NCBI GenBank assembly: GCA_002633005.1
Contig: NMRA01000427.1
Location: 133,518-197,517, forward strand
Direction of reading: 5' to 3'
DNA: 64,000 nucleotides
Source of the DNA: Phoronis australis
Taxonomy: Eukaryota > Phoronida > Phoronidae
How positions within the stretch are numbered: the stretch's first letter is position 1; each line of letters starts with the position of its first letter. Made by a program: the position numbers and the translations under genes. The notes beneath the pieces were generated by a model. The model did not search any database and was not told the DNA's origin. It saw nothing but the letters and a program-made list of their open reading frames with translations. Shown piece by piece: positions 46,379 through 59,100 of the stretch.

Positions 46379-46875
46379 TTGGAAAAATGTAAAAGCTTAA
46401 AAAATTATTTAGTTAGAGCAAATTTAGACTATAAAAACCAAACTAACAAACCTATTGCAAACACACAATGTAACAAATCTAGATGTACAATGTGTAACTT
46501 TATCAATGACAATACTTCCTTCCAGTCTTCTCAAACCAATGAACACTTCGAAATAAACATTATTCTCACTGCACCACCAACAGTATCAATTATCTAATAA
46601 CATGTAGAAAATGTTCCACTCAATATGTAGGACAAACTCAACATAATCTTCAAACTCGGTTTCGCAATCATAGATTTAACATAATACATAAAAACATTTC
46701 TGATACTATAGGTAATCAGTTCAATTACAAAAAACATAATCTACAAGATCTTTTTTTACAAATAATACAGAAACTCCTATACCCCAATACCCCTCACAGA
46801 CTCAAAAGAGAACAATTTTGGATAAATAAGCTCAACAAACTTGAACCTGATGGATTGAACATAAAGACTTCTTAA
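46379..46875 (+). pseudogene. Penelope-like linker and GIY-YIG endonuclease domain
   Basis: The first frame (46379-46597) carries the CNKSRCTMC cysteine motif that precedes the endonuclease in many Penelope-like elements. After a one-base shift the endonuclease reads NYLITCRKCSTQYVGQTQ, then LQTRFRNHR, and continues without stops to TAA at 46873-46875. The GIY-YIG type nuclease makes the nick that primes reverse transcription. Family landmarks (YLI.C, QYVGQT, R..H) are present; the frameshift separates it from the rest. Confidence 0.8.
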
Positions 46876-47869
46876 ATCATATCCTTTACTTTTTCCCGCA
46901 ACAATGTATCATGCTCATTACGCCATATACCAGATGTCAATTGTCATATAGTGTTTGATTTTACTTTATTTCTGTTGACGAAAGGTGTTATCATATCTGA
47001 AAATTTCAGTGATCCAAATTTGTTGTTTTATTTACTTATATTTATTCTACTTTTCGACAAACAAGTATATCCTTTAGCTGATCTGGATCGCCTCTTTTAG
47101 TTCTGGATTTATTTTCTACGTTATTTATCTATTTGATCAATGTTCAAGTATCCATGTTAAACAAGATTTGCTGCATGGAGAACAGAATCACCAATTATGA
47201 AAACAAAGTAAGAATAATGCTTACCAGCTTCTGCACACTCTCAGTGAGCAACCCAAATTAATTTTCTTAATTGTCAAAATACCTCTGCTTCGAACTTCTG
47301 TGAAGTCACGGTGCAGGTGTGTAATACATGTATCTATGGTGAATGTTGAGCAAGACCCCTTTATACTAAGGACCCCGCTCAGGTCGCAAGGATTGTGCAA
47401 GACCTGCAACGGGTCACGATTGTTCACAAACCAGGAAATACGAGTATCCAACTCTGATTGGATTAGTTGACGGGGACTGACGTCACGTGTCATATAACTT
47501 CCCTCTATGTCCTCGAGTGGGTCTCAAAGTGACCCTCCCGGAAATTTTAAGAAGGGCTGGAAGAATTGTGAAATACTGAACAACTCCTATTCAAAATATG
47601 TTATTACAGCGGTCGAGAGACGTGGTTGACACTGACAAATGGTGCATGTCTTCAGTGGTAAACTGCCAGCTCTAATTCATTTGAATCTGTGCGAATCAAC
47701 TTCCTACGACTAGTAAAGGGCGAGGTGACCATCGGAGTCTGACCTGTGTAGACATTTTGCTGTGCTTTAATCAAACGTTTTTTGAAAAAAGTAAAGAAAA
47801 AATCTCCACTTGCACTCAAAATTGCTGACTGGCAGAGTTCCTTCTTTGGTCAAAACTGGACCCCCATGC
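46876..47869. other. Non-coding; possible upstream regulatory stretch
   Basis: A minus-strand donor-like site (CTG|GTAAGC at about 47224) and a palindromic CACGTGACGTCA word (about 47480-47491) suggest, weakly, a 5' exon and promoter for the minus-strand membrane-protein gene. No TATA box or clear open frame supports it. Confidence 0.25.
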
Positions 47870-48298
47870 CCGGTTGCATGAAACAGTCCCAGATAGCGAT
47901 TCAACTAAGTTCGCTAAATTTGTTTCGTATTTGTTTCGTTCTTTAGGCACAGATGTAACATTTTTCTATTTTATATTTATTGTGCGGTCTTCTTTGACTA
48001 ATGACATTTTCTAATAATATAACTAAAATTGAGCCCTTGATTCAATCAAAACAGGGACTTAGTCCTTAAATTGGAGCGTTGCATGAAAAGATCCCGTCTT
48101 ATTTCCAATAAAATTGAGAATAATATTTAACATTCAGTCTAGATTTCACTCTCGATTTGTATCAAAGCCAAAAATTGACATAGTAATGATACCCAAACAG
48201 CATATGATACTACAATCGATGTTTTCACCAGCCCGCAATAACTTAGTAGATTTAGGGACTTTAATTGAGTCCCTTTTTGGGACTGTTTCATGCAACGG
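47870..48298 (+). mobile_element. Miniature inverted-repeat element, about 430 bp
   Basis: CGGTTGCATGAAACAGTCCCA at the left end is matched by its near-exact reverse complement at 48278-48297. Inside, the sequence at about 47945-48080 recurs at 63610-63745. The right end abuts GCACTGGGTCCCCTAAATCCGCC, so it may be nested in a GC-rich repeat. No coding capacity; target duplication not resolved. Confidence 0.7.
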
Positions 48299-49809
48299 GG
48301 CACTGGGTCCCCTAAATCCGCCTATGCCATGCACAAAACCGACTAAAAGCATAACTCTATTGTTGGAAGAAAAATGTGATGACACTCGTACCTGTTCGTT
48401 AAACCAAGGGTGACGTACCTGATGTCGATCCTCCTTTATTTTGTGAAGTTGTGACGAAAACATTTGAACACACAATGCAGAAATCAATAAAATTTTTGTA
48501 GGTGGACTATTACATTTGAGTATTTGTGTATATGTGTTCGTGTGTTTCTAATGTACGAATGTTTGTTTTCGTAGTTTGTATTTCTGTTCAAAAAAATCTT
48601 AATTACAAAATAAATTATGAAAAGTATGAACAAGAAACAAAACGATTTGCTATCAGAGATTTCTAGAATATTTAGAGTGCATTGACTCCAGAACCAAAGT
48701 AGTAAACATCGTCTAAAAATAGATCTTGACCTCAAAAAACACATAAACAAGTTAGACCCCATGGTGTAAAAGTAGATATGCACTAATTTTGGGTACTTTA
48801 AAGGAACCTATCTGTACTAATTACTGCAATTAATCAATATTTATTCTTACAGTCAAACTTGGGCCAGCGTACAGAAGCCAGTCCCGCATCCGCGTGTGAC
48901 GCGAAACGAGCATAGTTCAACGCAATGTTTGTTGATAAAACTTAACAAATATACCGTGCAGTCGGAAACCACCGTTAACAGTGACTGCCGTGAGCGCTGG
49001 GCTTACAAACTGGCCGTGTTGAATTAGTGCCGGATTTTAATTAAGCCCGACTTAGAATATACGAAGGCCCACTAGTGCCATGAAAATAAAATTTGAAGCT
49101 GTAATTACTGATTGCCAATCGATTGGCTACGGCAAGGGACTCATACGAGGAGCAATACATTGGAAGTGCCATCGACCTATGAGAACTGTGTTGATTTGAG
49201 ACACAGATTTGACACATTTTTCTGATTTAAAGCACGCGCTATATCACTTTAATTTGTAAATATTGCGTAGGCATGCTGGACTTTATAACTTTGAAATTGA
49301 AGTAGTTAAACATTCTAAGCTCTCTTTTTGTTTTGTTTTTTCTCGTTTTTGTTGCAATTTGTTTTCTGCGATAAAGGACAATTTGCCTCTATTCGTCTTT
49401 AATTCACCTAGATATAGATTGATCAGTTACATGTATTCCCTTTTATTAAGTTAATCATTTAACTGCGAATTTTGTAAGTGTTATAAGTAAGGATGGCTTC
49501 CTGGCATTATAATTTTGTGTTTTCATTTCTCCTCGCAATTACTTCCCATATGGTATCATTCGTAAACATGAGAGCGGTATCACGGCAGTGTCGTGGGAGC
49601 GTTTTACTCTTGTGCCACAATACTCGAGGCTTAGCAATAGTCGAATATAACGCGCCCATATTTTGAGAAGCAGTTTGATGCCCATTATTCAACGAAGAAA
49701 ACTGAAATGAGGAAAGTTTTTTGCTACCATTACCAAGTAGAGTACCCCCAATGTTAATCTAACACGTTTTATATCAATGAATGACATAGTTACAATATTT
49801 ATGCCGTCA
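48299..49809. other. Non-coding stretch
   Basis: No exon or complete element recognised. Confidence 0.4.
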
Positions 49810-51445
49810 TCTCCGTCCGGCGTCCGTCCGGCGTCCGGCGTCCGATATCCGCTGCTCTAACTCCAAAACTGTTTGACGTTTGTTCATAAAATGTTTGCAT
49901 ATGCGTTCCTTTTATGAATGGGACGTCATGAGCGAACTTTGGGACGGATTCGACTACTGGTCTGCTCCCTAGTGGCAATTTTAGATTTTTACGCTTACCT
50001 CTATATCTTCAAAGGTCTTACATAAATTTTGGTATGTAGGCATCTATTAGTGAGATGACGCTATCCACCTGTTTTCGGATAGATTCGACGTAATTTGCGC
50101 CATCTAGTGGCCATTTTTACTGTTTCCGAGTATGTTTTTTGTCTTCCACCACTCTATCAACCACCCTAATGATGATTATGGAAATTGGCATGTATGTTCT
50201 TACTATGAAGAGGACGACTGACGATGATTTTCCGAATATTTAGACGACTGTGGCGCCTCCTAGTGGCAGTTTTGTGTTTTTTCTGCGCCTATGGCCGTGT
50301 CTCCTAAACCGTCTCCAGGAACTTTACTAAATTTAGTAAGTGCATTTATATGACGGATTTGATTAGTGGACAGGTGTGCCCTCTGGTGGCAATTTTATTT
50401 TTATACGTCAACCTCTGTATCTTCAAAGGTCCTCAACGTGTTTTCAAGAAATTTGGCGTACAGGCTTCTGTCAGTGTGGTGACACTATCTTTCCGTTTTC
50501 AGATGACTTCGACTTAGTTTGCGCCACCTAGTGGCCATTTTTACTGTTTTCGAGTCAGTTTTTTTGGCGTCCACCCCTCTATCAAACAAATCGCTTTCAG
50601 AATAATTGTGAAAATTGGCATGTATGTTTTAACTATGAAGTCGACGGTTGACGATGATTTTCCGATGATTTCAGTTACTGTGGCGCCTCCTAGTGGCCGT
50701 TTGGTTTTTTGCGCCCATGGCTGTATCTCTTAAGCCGTTTGCAGGATCTTTACTAAATTTTACAAGTGTATTTATATGATGTTGACAAAGAACAACGATA
50801 ACTTTTGGAGAGGTCTGACGACTGGTGTGCACCCTGGTGGCAATTTTAGATTTTACGTTTACCTCTGTATCTTCAAGTGTCCTCAACGGATTTTCATATA
50901 ATTTTGAATACAGACATCTCTTGGTAAGATGACGCCATCCTCCCGTTTTTGGATAGAATAGAGGTATTTTGAGCCACTTGGTGGCCATTTTTGCTGTTTT
51001 CGAGTCTGTTTTTTTTTTGGTGTCCACCCTCTATCAACCAAATCATTCTAAGGATGTTTTTGAAAATTGGCGTTTAGGTTCTCTGTGTGAAGAGGATGGT
51101 TGACAATGACGACTTTGACTACTGTGGCGCCTCCAATGGAAGTTTTGTTTTTTTCGCCCATAGCTGTATCTCCTAAACCCACTGCTGGGTCTTTATTAAT
51201 ATTAAATTTAGTAAGTGTATTTATATGAAGCTAACAACAGACAATGACGACTTCAGGCGGATCCAATGAACACTGTGCCGCCTTGTGGCAGTTTTCATTT
51301 TATTCTGTTTTCCTTTGTTTCTCTGAAGTTCCGAGACAGATTTCTATGAAATTTGGTGAAAAGCTTTCTTTAAAAGAAGCTATGACATGTTCCCATTTTC
51401 GGATGGATTGTACGTTTTTGTGCAACTAATGGCCATTTTTATGAC
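49810..51445 (+). repeat. Tandem satellite with CTCF-core-like words every ~145 bp
   Basis: A unit of about 425-450 bp recurs: GCGCCATCTAGTGGCC at 50097, GCGCCACCTAGTGGCC at 50521, GAGCCACTTGGTGGCC at 50971 and a decayed copy near 51420. Two further TGGC-type words lie between each, for example TGGCGCCTCCTAGTGGC at 50251 and 50681 and GTGCCCTCTGGTGGC at 50376. The spacing between successive words is close to 145 bp. Other shared text includes ACTTTACTAAATTT and CTCTGTATCTTCAA. It begins with short CGTCCGGCGTCCG repeats at 49815-49850. Non-coding. Confidence 0.85.
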
Positions 51446-52494
51446 CAGCAAATAACCCTAAAAGCACACCGTTTAGGATGCATTCGTGGGAGCATTTCAA
51501 CGCTCCGCGTTGCTTTTGTTTTCGTTAACATGTGGACACGTTATTCATGTCGTTACTGGTGGCGTGCGGACCAGAATTAAGAATGTTTGGAACTTCGGTA
51601 AAGGGAAAAAATGACCGTTGGCTTTATTTTCGCTGCGATGTATCTGTACGTGGTCGTCAAAAATAATCTTCAGAATAACAGAAATTATATATATATATAA
51701 AATATCCTGATCGCCGTCACTATAAAAAAATAGACGAATCAAACTAATTCATTGCCTATACAAGACTGAGTGAGTATTGGGATAGATCCTATCGCCCAGT
51801 TTGCAAAATCCAATTTGCACTGCAGAAAATAAAACAGAACGATTGCTTAAGATTAAACATTTGAGCTTTAAATTTCCATGAAATGCCACTCAATGGTTGA
51901 GGTCCTCGATACGATATATATATTGCGTCAGACCATCGATGCAAAATAAATAACTTCACGTAGATGATTTGGTCTGTTGGCAAAGTAACACACTGAACTG
52001 GTACCATAGCATAATTTCTGAAACCATGACCGAGAGTTTGAGTAGTTATTAAGCAGAAAGTAAAATATCAAACTCAATGCAAAAATGTTGCAAATAGGTT
52101 CCTAAAGTTTGGGTGCAGCACATATGCCGGGGCATGAATGTGTTGTTGTTTAACGCAAGTGCCTTCCTTAGACGTAACAAAGTCGTGAAAAAGCAAAATC
52201 ACGCTGGCGACAATGGAGTATTTCGCGAGTATTCCAGGAACCTTATTTTCGAACCCTACCTGTAGCAAAACGGCTGCCACTGAAATGATGGATTAGCTAG
52301 GCTGCTGTTTCAATGTTTCTGGCATCATTGCTCAAGCCAAAGACAAGTTGATGAATAATGATGCTTTCTCGTTCATTACGCTTTTGTCATAACTGAAAAG
52401 CTCTAGTGAGTGAAAAACAAGAGATGATGCGTCGCTCGCACTGCTTGACGTTTACGACTTCCTTCACTACGTCACCACTTGCGGTTTCAGGAAC
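51446..52494. other. Non-coding stretch
   Basis: A short AT dinucleotide run near 51690; nothing else recognised. Confidence 0.4.
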
Positions 52495-52657
52495 AATAGG
52501 GTCGGATCCAGGATTGTGAGTCAGGGTAGGTGGCAGGGCAAAGTATTAACCACGTCAGACATTCGCACGCCCCGAGCTGCCTCGTGAAATCTGGGAGAAT
52601 TTTAGGGGGGTCATGGCCCCATTGACCCCACCACCCTCNCCCCCTAAATCTGCCACT
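52495..52657 (+). mobile_element. Short GC-rich element, hAT-like ends
   Basis: It begins GGGTCGGATCCAGGATTG and ends CCCCTAAATCTGCCACTT, whose reverse complement AAGTGGCAGATTTAGGGG matches the family end at 8499. An undetermined base sits in its C-rich part at about 52639. Confidence 0.5.
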
Positions 52658-54308
52658 TAGTTACTGACAAAATCAAATGGAAGGTTCGAAATATAACTGT
52701 AATAACTAAGACAAGCTTATTTGACATAAAAGCCTTCAAAATAGTAACAACCCTGCAATCAAACGACTCTGCTTCCACTTATCCTAGCTGAGTCAATATT
52801 TAGCATTGTATACACAGAAAAAATTTGCCAACGGGGTCCTCTAAAGAATCCTCAGGAAGCGGTAACCAGCAGCAAGTGTCGGAAGTCGTCAGGATGAATC
52901 CGGCAGAGTTCAGTAGACACAAGAATCTCGCGAAGCCTGGGGTGATCGTTCCTTTCCGTGAGGTTCTCGCAACTACGCAATGCGACCTAGGCGTAGTGTT
53001 GGGGAAGGGGGCACAAAGAAAATACAGACCCGGCGAAACATGTTGTAGAGGACCAGCTTAGAAGGACTGTTGTCAACAACTAATGATAGATTTATCCTGT
53101 GGAGGTCCTGTGCAGGACACATTGCAAAGGACTTCATTCTTTTTGTAATGTAAGTCGTCTAAACGCACACTGAAGTGTGCAATTAATGAAACATGCATAG
53201 CAAAAGTGTTAAGTACAGCTAAATCATTCAAACTTTGAAATTCAACAGGATGAATTATGGAGGTCCTCCCTTTAGTAAAGATTATGGAGTCATACTTCTA
53301 CTCTGTCTCCGTGTCTTCTGAAATTATTTATCGCTTACTGTTTGCTGGAAACCTGGTGGTAGCATCCATTGGTGCACATTTCCTGCTATTGAAATTTCAT
53401 GATTATCCTTCCATATTTACAGGTCCTATCCTTGGACGAAATCCACGTCCAAATTTAGTTGATTTGTGTATTGTTTTCATCTTCTGTAACTTCTAACGGA
53501 ATAGGTACCAATGATAAGAACGTTTACCTCCCTGATCCTGTATTTTTAAAATCGTTCAATATCTTACGTTAAGAAGGTCACACCTGGAAAGTCCCCCTGC
53601 GGAGGATTTAACCGTCAGTCAATGTTTTAATGACATGGCCTTTACACGACCTTTTCGAATGGGGTTCTTTTCTGTAAAGGGTGACTTGCCCAATTGCCCC
53701 TTTGTCCCCTACAATTCTGGCAGTGTGAATAACTCACGAGAGTAGTGCGTGGAACTTTAAAGTTCCCAAGAAAATCACAGAATAAGTCCAAGACATGCAA
53801 CCCAAACCACCAAAGAAAGCTAGGCGACTTTGTTCCCTCAGCCCATACAGCGAGGCCTGCGCGTATGATAGAGTGTAGCAGTAACAAGATAACAGTAGGA
53901 ATTGAAATTTACCTTCCAACAGGCTTGGGTTTGGGTTACGAAATCGTCAATTATTTGTGTATTTTTAAATTGTGTAGTTCGTTTAGCGACAATACGGTTT
54001 AGCGTAAAGAATTGTAAGCAATGTTTGTTCGAGCGGCCACAGGAAAAGAACCTTGACTGCTATTTGTGGCTTGGGTTTTCTGGATTATTTGCGCCTAACA
54101 AGCTGCCTTTGCTAGATAATCTCAAATAACTGGCGTGAATATTAAAAATGTCCTCCCGTATAAAACTTTCTATTTCCATTCACTTGATCATAAGCATTCA
54201 CTGAAGTATTTGTAATGACCCTTATGCCGGCATTCAAATACCTGCAGGTATGACTTTCTTTACAAAGAGACAGTAATCTTTGCTACAGAGGTTGGCGTGT
54301 TATGATGA
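52658..54308. other. Non-coding stretch
   Basis: A 78-codon plus-strand frame at 52825-53061 (Ser/Gly/Gln-rich start, then MNPAEFSRHKNLAKPG) has plausible composition but no splice sites or family that I recognise. Confidence 0.35.
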
Positions 54309-54939
54309 GACCTTGTAACATGGAAAGATACCGATGGATGCAATTATGGAGTAATGACGGAAAGCCGAGATAATAAGCTGACTGACGAAGAGTTCTTCAA
54401 ATTCGTGGAGAGTGTATCACGTGATGGATAAAGTAATACGAAATAAATGTCATACGTCTGCTCGTATTGAAATATTGTTCTGCGCAGGTGTATGGCGCCA
54501 ATTGACATGCAAGAAAGAAAACATGAAAAACTGGAATAAATTTTATTAGAGCACATCCGTTTAACATTGCAAAGGGTCGGAAGCAGTTGCGTCATTCTGA
54601 TTAGTCTCACACTTCTCATTCTGTCATTAAGTGTAGCGCCCTCTTTAGAAGCCATATGCATTGACAACTCCCTAATACGTGGACATGTTAATTATATTTC
54701 CACATTTAGGAGCAATATCGTTCAGCTAATAAATGTACAACAGGCGGACAGTGCCAAAAAATCGTGTCCCAGTCTGATGTGCCAAATTCAACAACTCAAA
54801 ATATTACGTGTCTCCCTCCAACTTAAACACTGAGACAATCGATCATGATCCAAGAAACGTTTTACAGTTGTCGGGTTGGACAGTGGAGAGCGAAGGGACT
54901 CGAGTGACAACTTATTCCAAACAATTCCTTTTGAACTGA
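54309..54939 (+). pseudogene. Scattered coding-like fragments, family unknown
   Basis: Three plus-strand pieces in different frames look protein-like. 54309-54431 reads DLVTWKDTDGCNYG and ends LTDEEFFKFVESVSRDG before TAA. Around 54567-54833 lies a signal-peptide-like hydrophobic run (VILISLTLLILSLSVA). 54778-54939 reads KFNNSKYYVSPSNLNTET, then LQLSGWTVESEGTRVTTY, before TGA. No consensus splice sites link them. They may be remnants of one pseudogene; chance is a real alternative. Confidence 0.22.
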
Positions 54940-56170
54940 AGAAGACGTGGCTAACTAGCAACGAATTGACTAATTCTGCTGTGAAAACCAAATGCGACTA
55001 CACATAATTGCAGAAGTCATCATGGAAGAGCTGAATCGTATACAACTGACCCAATATTTACATGAATGGCAAATATTTAATAGAAACAGTCGCGTGAAAC
55101 TACCAGCTTTGGGCGAATGTCAGATATTTACTTTGAAACATGTACATAAACTACCGCACTATCCATAGGAGTACCAGAGAAATCTTAAGTACGGTCACCG
55201 TAATTTAATTCCACCATGTTCGCTGAGATACATGTAAGATTTCTTCAAAAGTTGACGCCCATCCACCGGTCCACCTCAGCATCCAAATCTGGTCTTAAAG
55301 TAAACATGCTTTAAATTTGGGCTAGTCATCTGACTAAACACTAACGTGTTGTCAAGGATTTTTGGAAGATTAGAACACTATTGTTTTTACTTAAGAAGAA
55401 TTTTTTCAACACATTCCCGATTGGCAGTGAACGTTCGCATCGTCCGGCAGGCGGGAACTTATGTGCAAACTACTTGAGGTAATTCTGAAATAATACTCTA
55501 CCACAACAAACAACGTATACACCGGTAATCGCCTTTCCCATGGGCTTGTGAGAATAGTTTTGTGCTTAGGCCACAGTAAAAAACAAAACGGAATTTTTGT
55601 GAGCTAGGCCTGATGATTTACATGTATTACTACAGATGGTCAGTGGATAGTACAGTAGCGTCTAGTATCCCAAAGTACGGAGAGCCTACACCATAAGCTC
55701 TGTAAATCTCCGAATTTCACAAGTAGCTCCTAGGAGTTGGTTAGAAGCTGGATTGGGTGTGCCCTCTCCAAGTGTCACGCCAATACACGTGTTTTTTCCT
55801 GAGTACAATTCTGGTTAAATAAAACATTCCGTGTAACATTAATTCCGCTAAAATATTTACATACAAGTAAGTGTCGCTTCAAATGCGTACATTATAAAAC
55901 CTTTAGTTGGGAAAATTCGCCAAAACTCTGTCTATATTTTACAGGTTGCACAAAAATCCATTTAAATTGTCGTAATAAGTAAAAAGGTAATATACAGAAT
56001 CATTTGCCAACAGTTTGTACCAGTAACTATATAACGAAGTGCCACTTCTGTTTTGCGATGCTTTTGTGTGGATTTTAATTCATATTTGTTTTCAGTACTA
56101 AGCTAGACATGCTGCCAGCAAGTAGAAATGCCGAAAGTTTGCCATTACACGTCAGCATTTCGCCACATCC
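54940..56170. other. Non-coding; includes 3' flank of the ZP gene
   Basis: Apart from the likely polyadenylation signal at 56074-56079 nothing was recognised. Confidence 0.4.
56074..56079 (-). promoter_or_regulatory. Possible polyadenylation signal (ATTAAA) of the ZP gene
   Basis: On the minus strand ATTAAA lies about 92 bp past the stop codon at 56171-56173. It is the commonest variant of AATAAA; the cleavage site is not determined. Confidence 0.4.
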
Positions 56171-59100
56171 TTAGAAAGCCGCGTTATCTTTCCCCTCGCG
56201 CACCACGTGAATGGATCTAGTTCGCGCCGCAAAGAACACAGTGACACCTATCATAAGAAGCAGAAGGATGGCTAGCACGGCCACAACTGCGTAGAAGACG
56301 GTTGCACTGATGTGTCCTTCACAGATGGCGTTCTTGTCGTGGTTTTTACTTTTCTGAGTCTTTTCAACTACATTCACCTCTTCTTTGGTGATTATCTTGT
56401 CGTCTGAAAAAAACAAAGCTTTAAGTCACGGAATCGATGGTAAAAATTTTACCCACATTACTATTCTTCTTCAACGAAACATCTACTCTCGAGAATCATA
56501 GTCCTACCCTTTGCGAATCCGTGTATTTATCTTTTGTCTAGCACTGAAGTTAACATACAGAAGCCACGACAATTGCGACCGAGTTCACGGTTGGCATGAG
56601 TAGCTTATAAGGCAATTCTAAATTTTGCAATACTACACACTTAGGCCTGTCTGGTACAAGAGACAAAAAAGAGTTGTAACCTAAGTTCATCAAAGTAGTT
56701 GGAAGACTGGTACTTTTGTAGAGTTTCGAATGCCCATATTGAATTCATCGAAAGGAGTTCTGTTGATAGTGGAACCCTTTCCTAAAAAGTTTTTGTCAGA
56801 AAAATTTATCCTTTCGTAGAAAAAAGTGGTCTTGATTAGAACTGTATCTCTTTCCACGATATCAGCACGTTATAGCATTGGACTCCCGAATGAATTACGC
56901 AGGCAGACATTTAACATGTAGTGGTAAGGAGCGTTATAAATTAACTGTTTGTAACTCACCGTTTGAAGAAGAAACGGGAATAGTCATGGTGAATACACGT
57001 GACACCGTGCCTTCGTCATCTGCAGACCTCCTCTTACGGCTACCGCATGTATTTGCATCCTTAAACAAAAGAGATAAGGTACTCAGATTTGTAGAGGAGC
57101 TTCGTTTAGGGCAGTACAGCATACCGCGGAGTACGCCCGACATGCCAAAAAGTCTTTTCTATGAACGAAAAGCTGTACAATGCGGGAGGGAATATACCAG
57201 TGGTTTTAACTCCGCAGTGTTTGATCACCTGACGTGAGGATATTTGTGAGGAAAAGTTTTCGGTTTGAACCAGATATCAGAAAGACTGGCTGCCAAGATA
57301 TTACTTTTCAAAAAGAGGGATCCAAGTCAATAATTTATAAATTCTAGATTTGATACCGGTGATGGTGAGTCTGAAATTTAAAGGACACTTACTTGGATTA
57401 TTTGATGCTTGAAGAAGGTCACCTTAACTCCAAAACTGACGTCGCTTTTACGGTAATATCTGAAGGCGTTCAGTGAAATATATATATTGAGCGTAGTTCC
57501 ATTCGTTGTCGGAAATCCTACATCAGCGTGGGGTATACCGTTGGCTTTACATCTGCAAAAAGTATAAAGTATAAGTTTATAAAGACCTGCAAACACATGA
57601 TGACCAAGCCAGTTTAAAACGGGCCGATTACATTTTGGAGGGCATCAAACTTGATCAGACATCGTGCTTTGTGAAGTTAGCCACCTCCTCACATGAGATT
57701 GTTGATCATTTGTGCTTACGGATGAAGCTAACCAAACCCATAACACATGCATATATTCAAAACAGAGGTCCAAGCATCATTCCAGGATGCAGAATGACCA
57801 TCCCTATTTGTCTGCGTTTTATCGCCGACTGGTCATCATTTTTCACCCTCCATAATTCTGTTCCTACACGCGATCTCATCGACAGCAACCAAGGGCACTT
57901 TTCAAAAACTCAATACCCTTGCGGAGCATTATGGCGAAAGTATTTGGCTCGTCGAACGAAGAAAGTTGGTTCTTCCATTCAACAACCCTGACCCGCAGAG
58001 CAATCATTGGGTTTCGTAGACGTAAGAATTCGATGTGTAAAATGGTGTAATTAATATTTCTTCGCTTGTAAAGCATTATTGGAGATATATCGGGAAGTAT
58101 TTGTGCTCTTGCGTTTTTGCGAGTTTCTTAGGTCTATAGAACGCAGGCCTGGCCCCTACATGTCAGCGGGCGCCAATTATAGCAACTTTTCATCACAGCG
58201 GCATCGGTTATCTACTGCAGAGTTCGATAAAAGTCAAATTTAGTCCGACTGGCGTAGACTGTATGATCATGAACTTGTAATCCTAAATCTACTGAACGCA
58301 TATCTGGTGAGCCACATATTCCCTACTTACCTGTCCTGGAGAAGGTAGACGTTGTTCCCTGCCGGATTCTTGGTGTACAAGTCATCAACCAAGGCGCCCT
58401 TGTAAACTGAAACGAAACCAAAAGCCGTTGTCATCATAGTTAGCAAACATATACAGTGCAATCACGTTTAAACGGTTAGGCTTTAAAGAAAATTTTAAAA
58501 CTGTTATATATGTACACCTGTCATACAAGGAAAAAACAAAGTTCGACCTACAGTACACCACTTGCCGCTAGCTTGTCTCAAATTTTCCTCAGCCAGATTT
58601 GAGAACATAGAATTGGTAAAATGGTACCTATTGGGTGGCACTTCACAGAAGATTTCTAAAAGCTTCCATGGTTTTCATTCCATCTTTGTTTGGTGAAAGG
58701 TTATAGTTTGGAACAACTTTTTAACAAAAGTGTTTTGATTAAGTGACATACTTGTCGGCCATTATTTCATAGGAATGCATGCGAATGTCGGATGTGCTGA
58801 GATTCATACAAAACATTTTCAGAATTTTTCAAAATTACTTTTTCCTCTATTGTTTCATATGCTCAATAAAACCCCACGTCCAAAATTCATAGATTTTATC
58901 TTCCCTCCCTCCAACCGCTGCAGGTTTTCCCAAATAATGCCCCGTAAATGCAAAATACTGACCAATAAGAACAAATAAAACTACTAGGATCTTTAAATTA
59001 CTGATTTAATAGCAGTTTAAAGATAACCTGAAAGTGATATTGACCCAAGGAACTATACTTTTAGTCAACCAGCTGCACGGTCCATAATACTCGGTTCAAC

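Larger units (their letters stand above)
43971..46875 (+). mobile_element. Penelope-like retroelement (GIY-YIG type), degenerate
   Basis: Fragments appear in the canonical order: an N-terminal region, the NLTDSEISLLPKGLNFCPT motif, the RT core and a C-terminal Cys-containing linker plus GIY-YIG endonuclease. The stretch between 44895 and 45487 carries several stops and frameshifts, so the copy is dead. Boundaries are those of the recognisable coding parts; no terminal repeats were identified. It stands in opposite orientation to the minus-strand membrane-protein gene, upstream of its known exons and perhaps in its first intron. Confidence 0.85.

Noticed and set aside
50671-51027. 118-codon minus-strand frame
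   Set aside because: It lies wholly within the tandem satellite and is not conserved between its monomers.
57635-57991. 118-codon plus-strand frame in a ZP intron
   Set aside because: No recognisable domain or splice context; probably chance.
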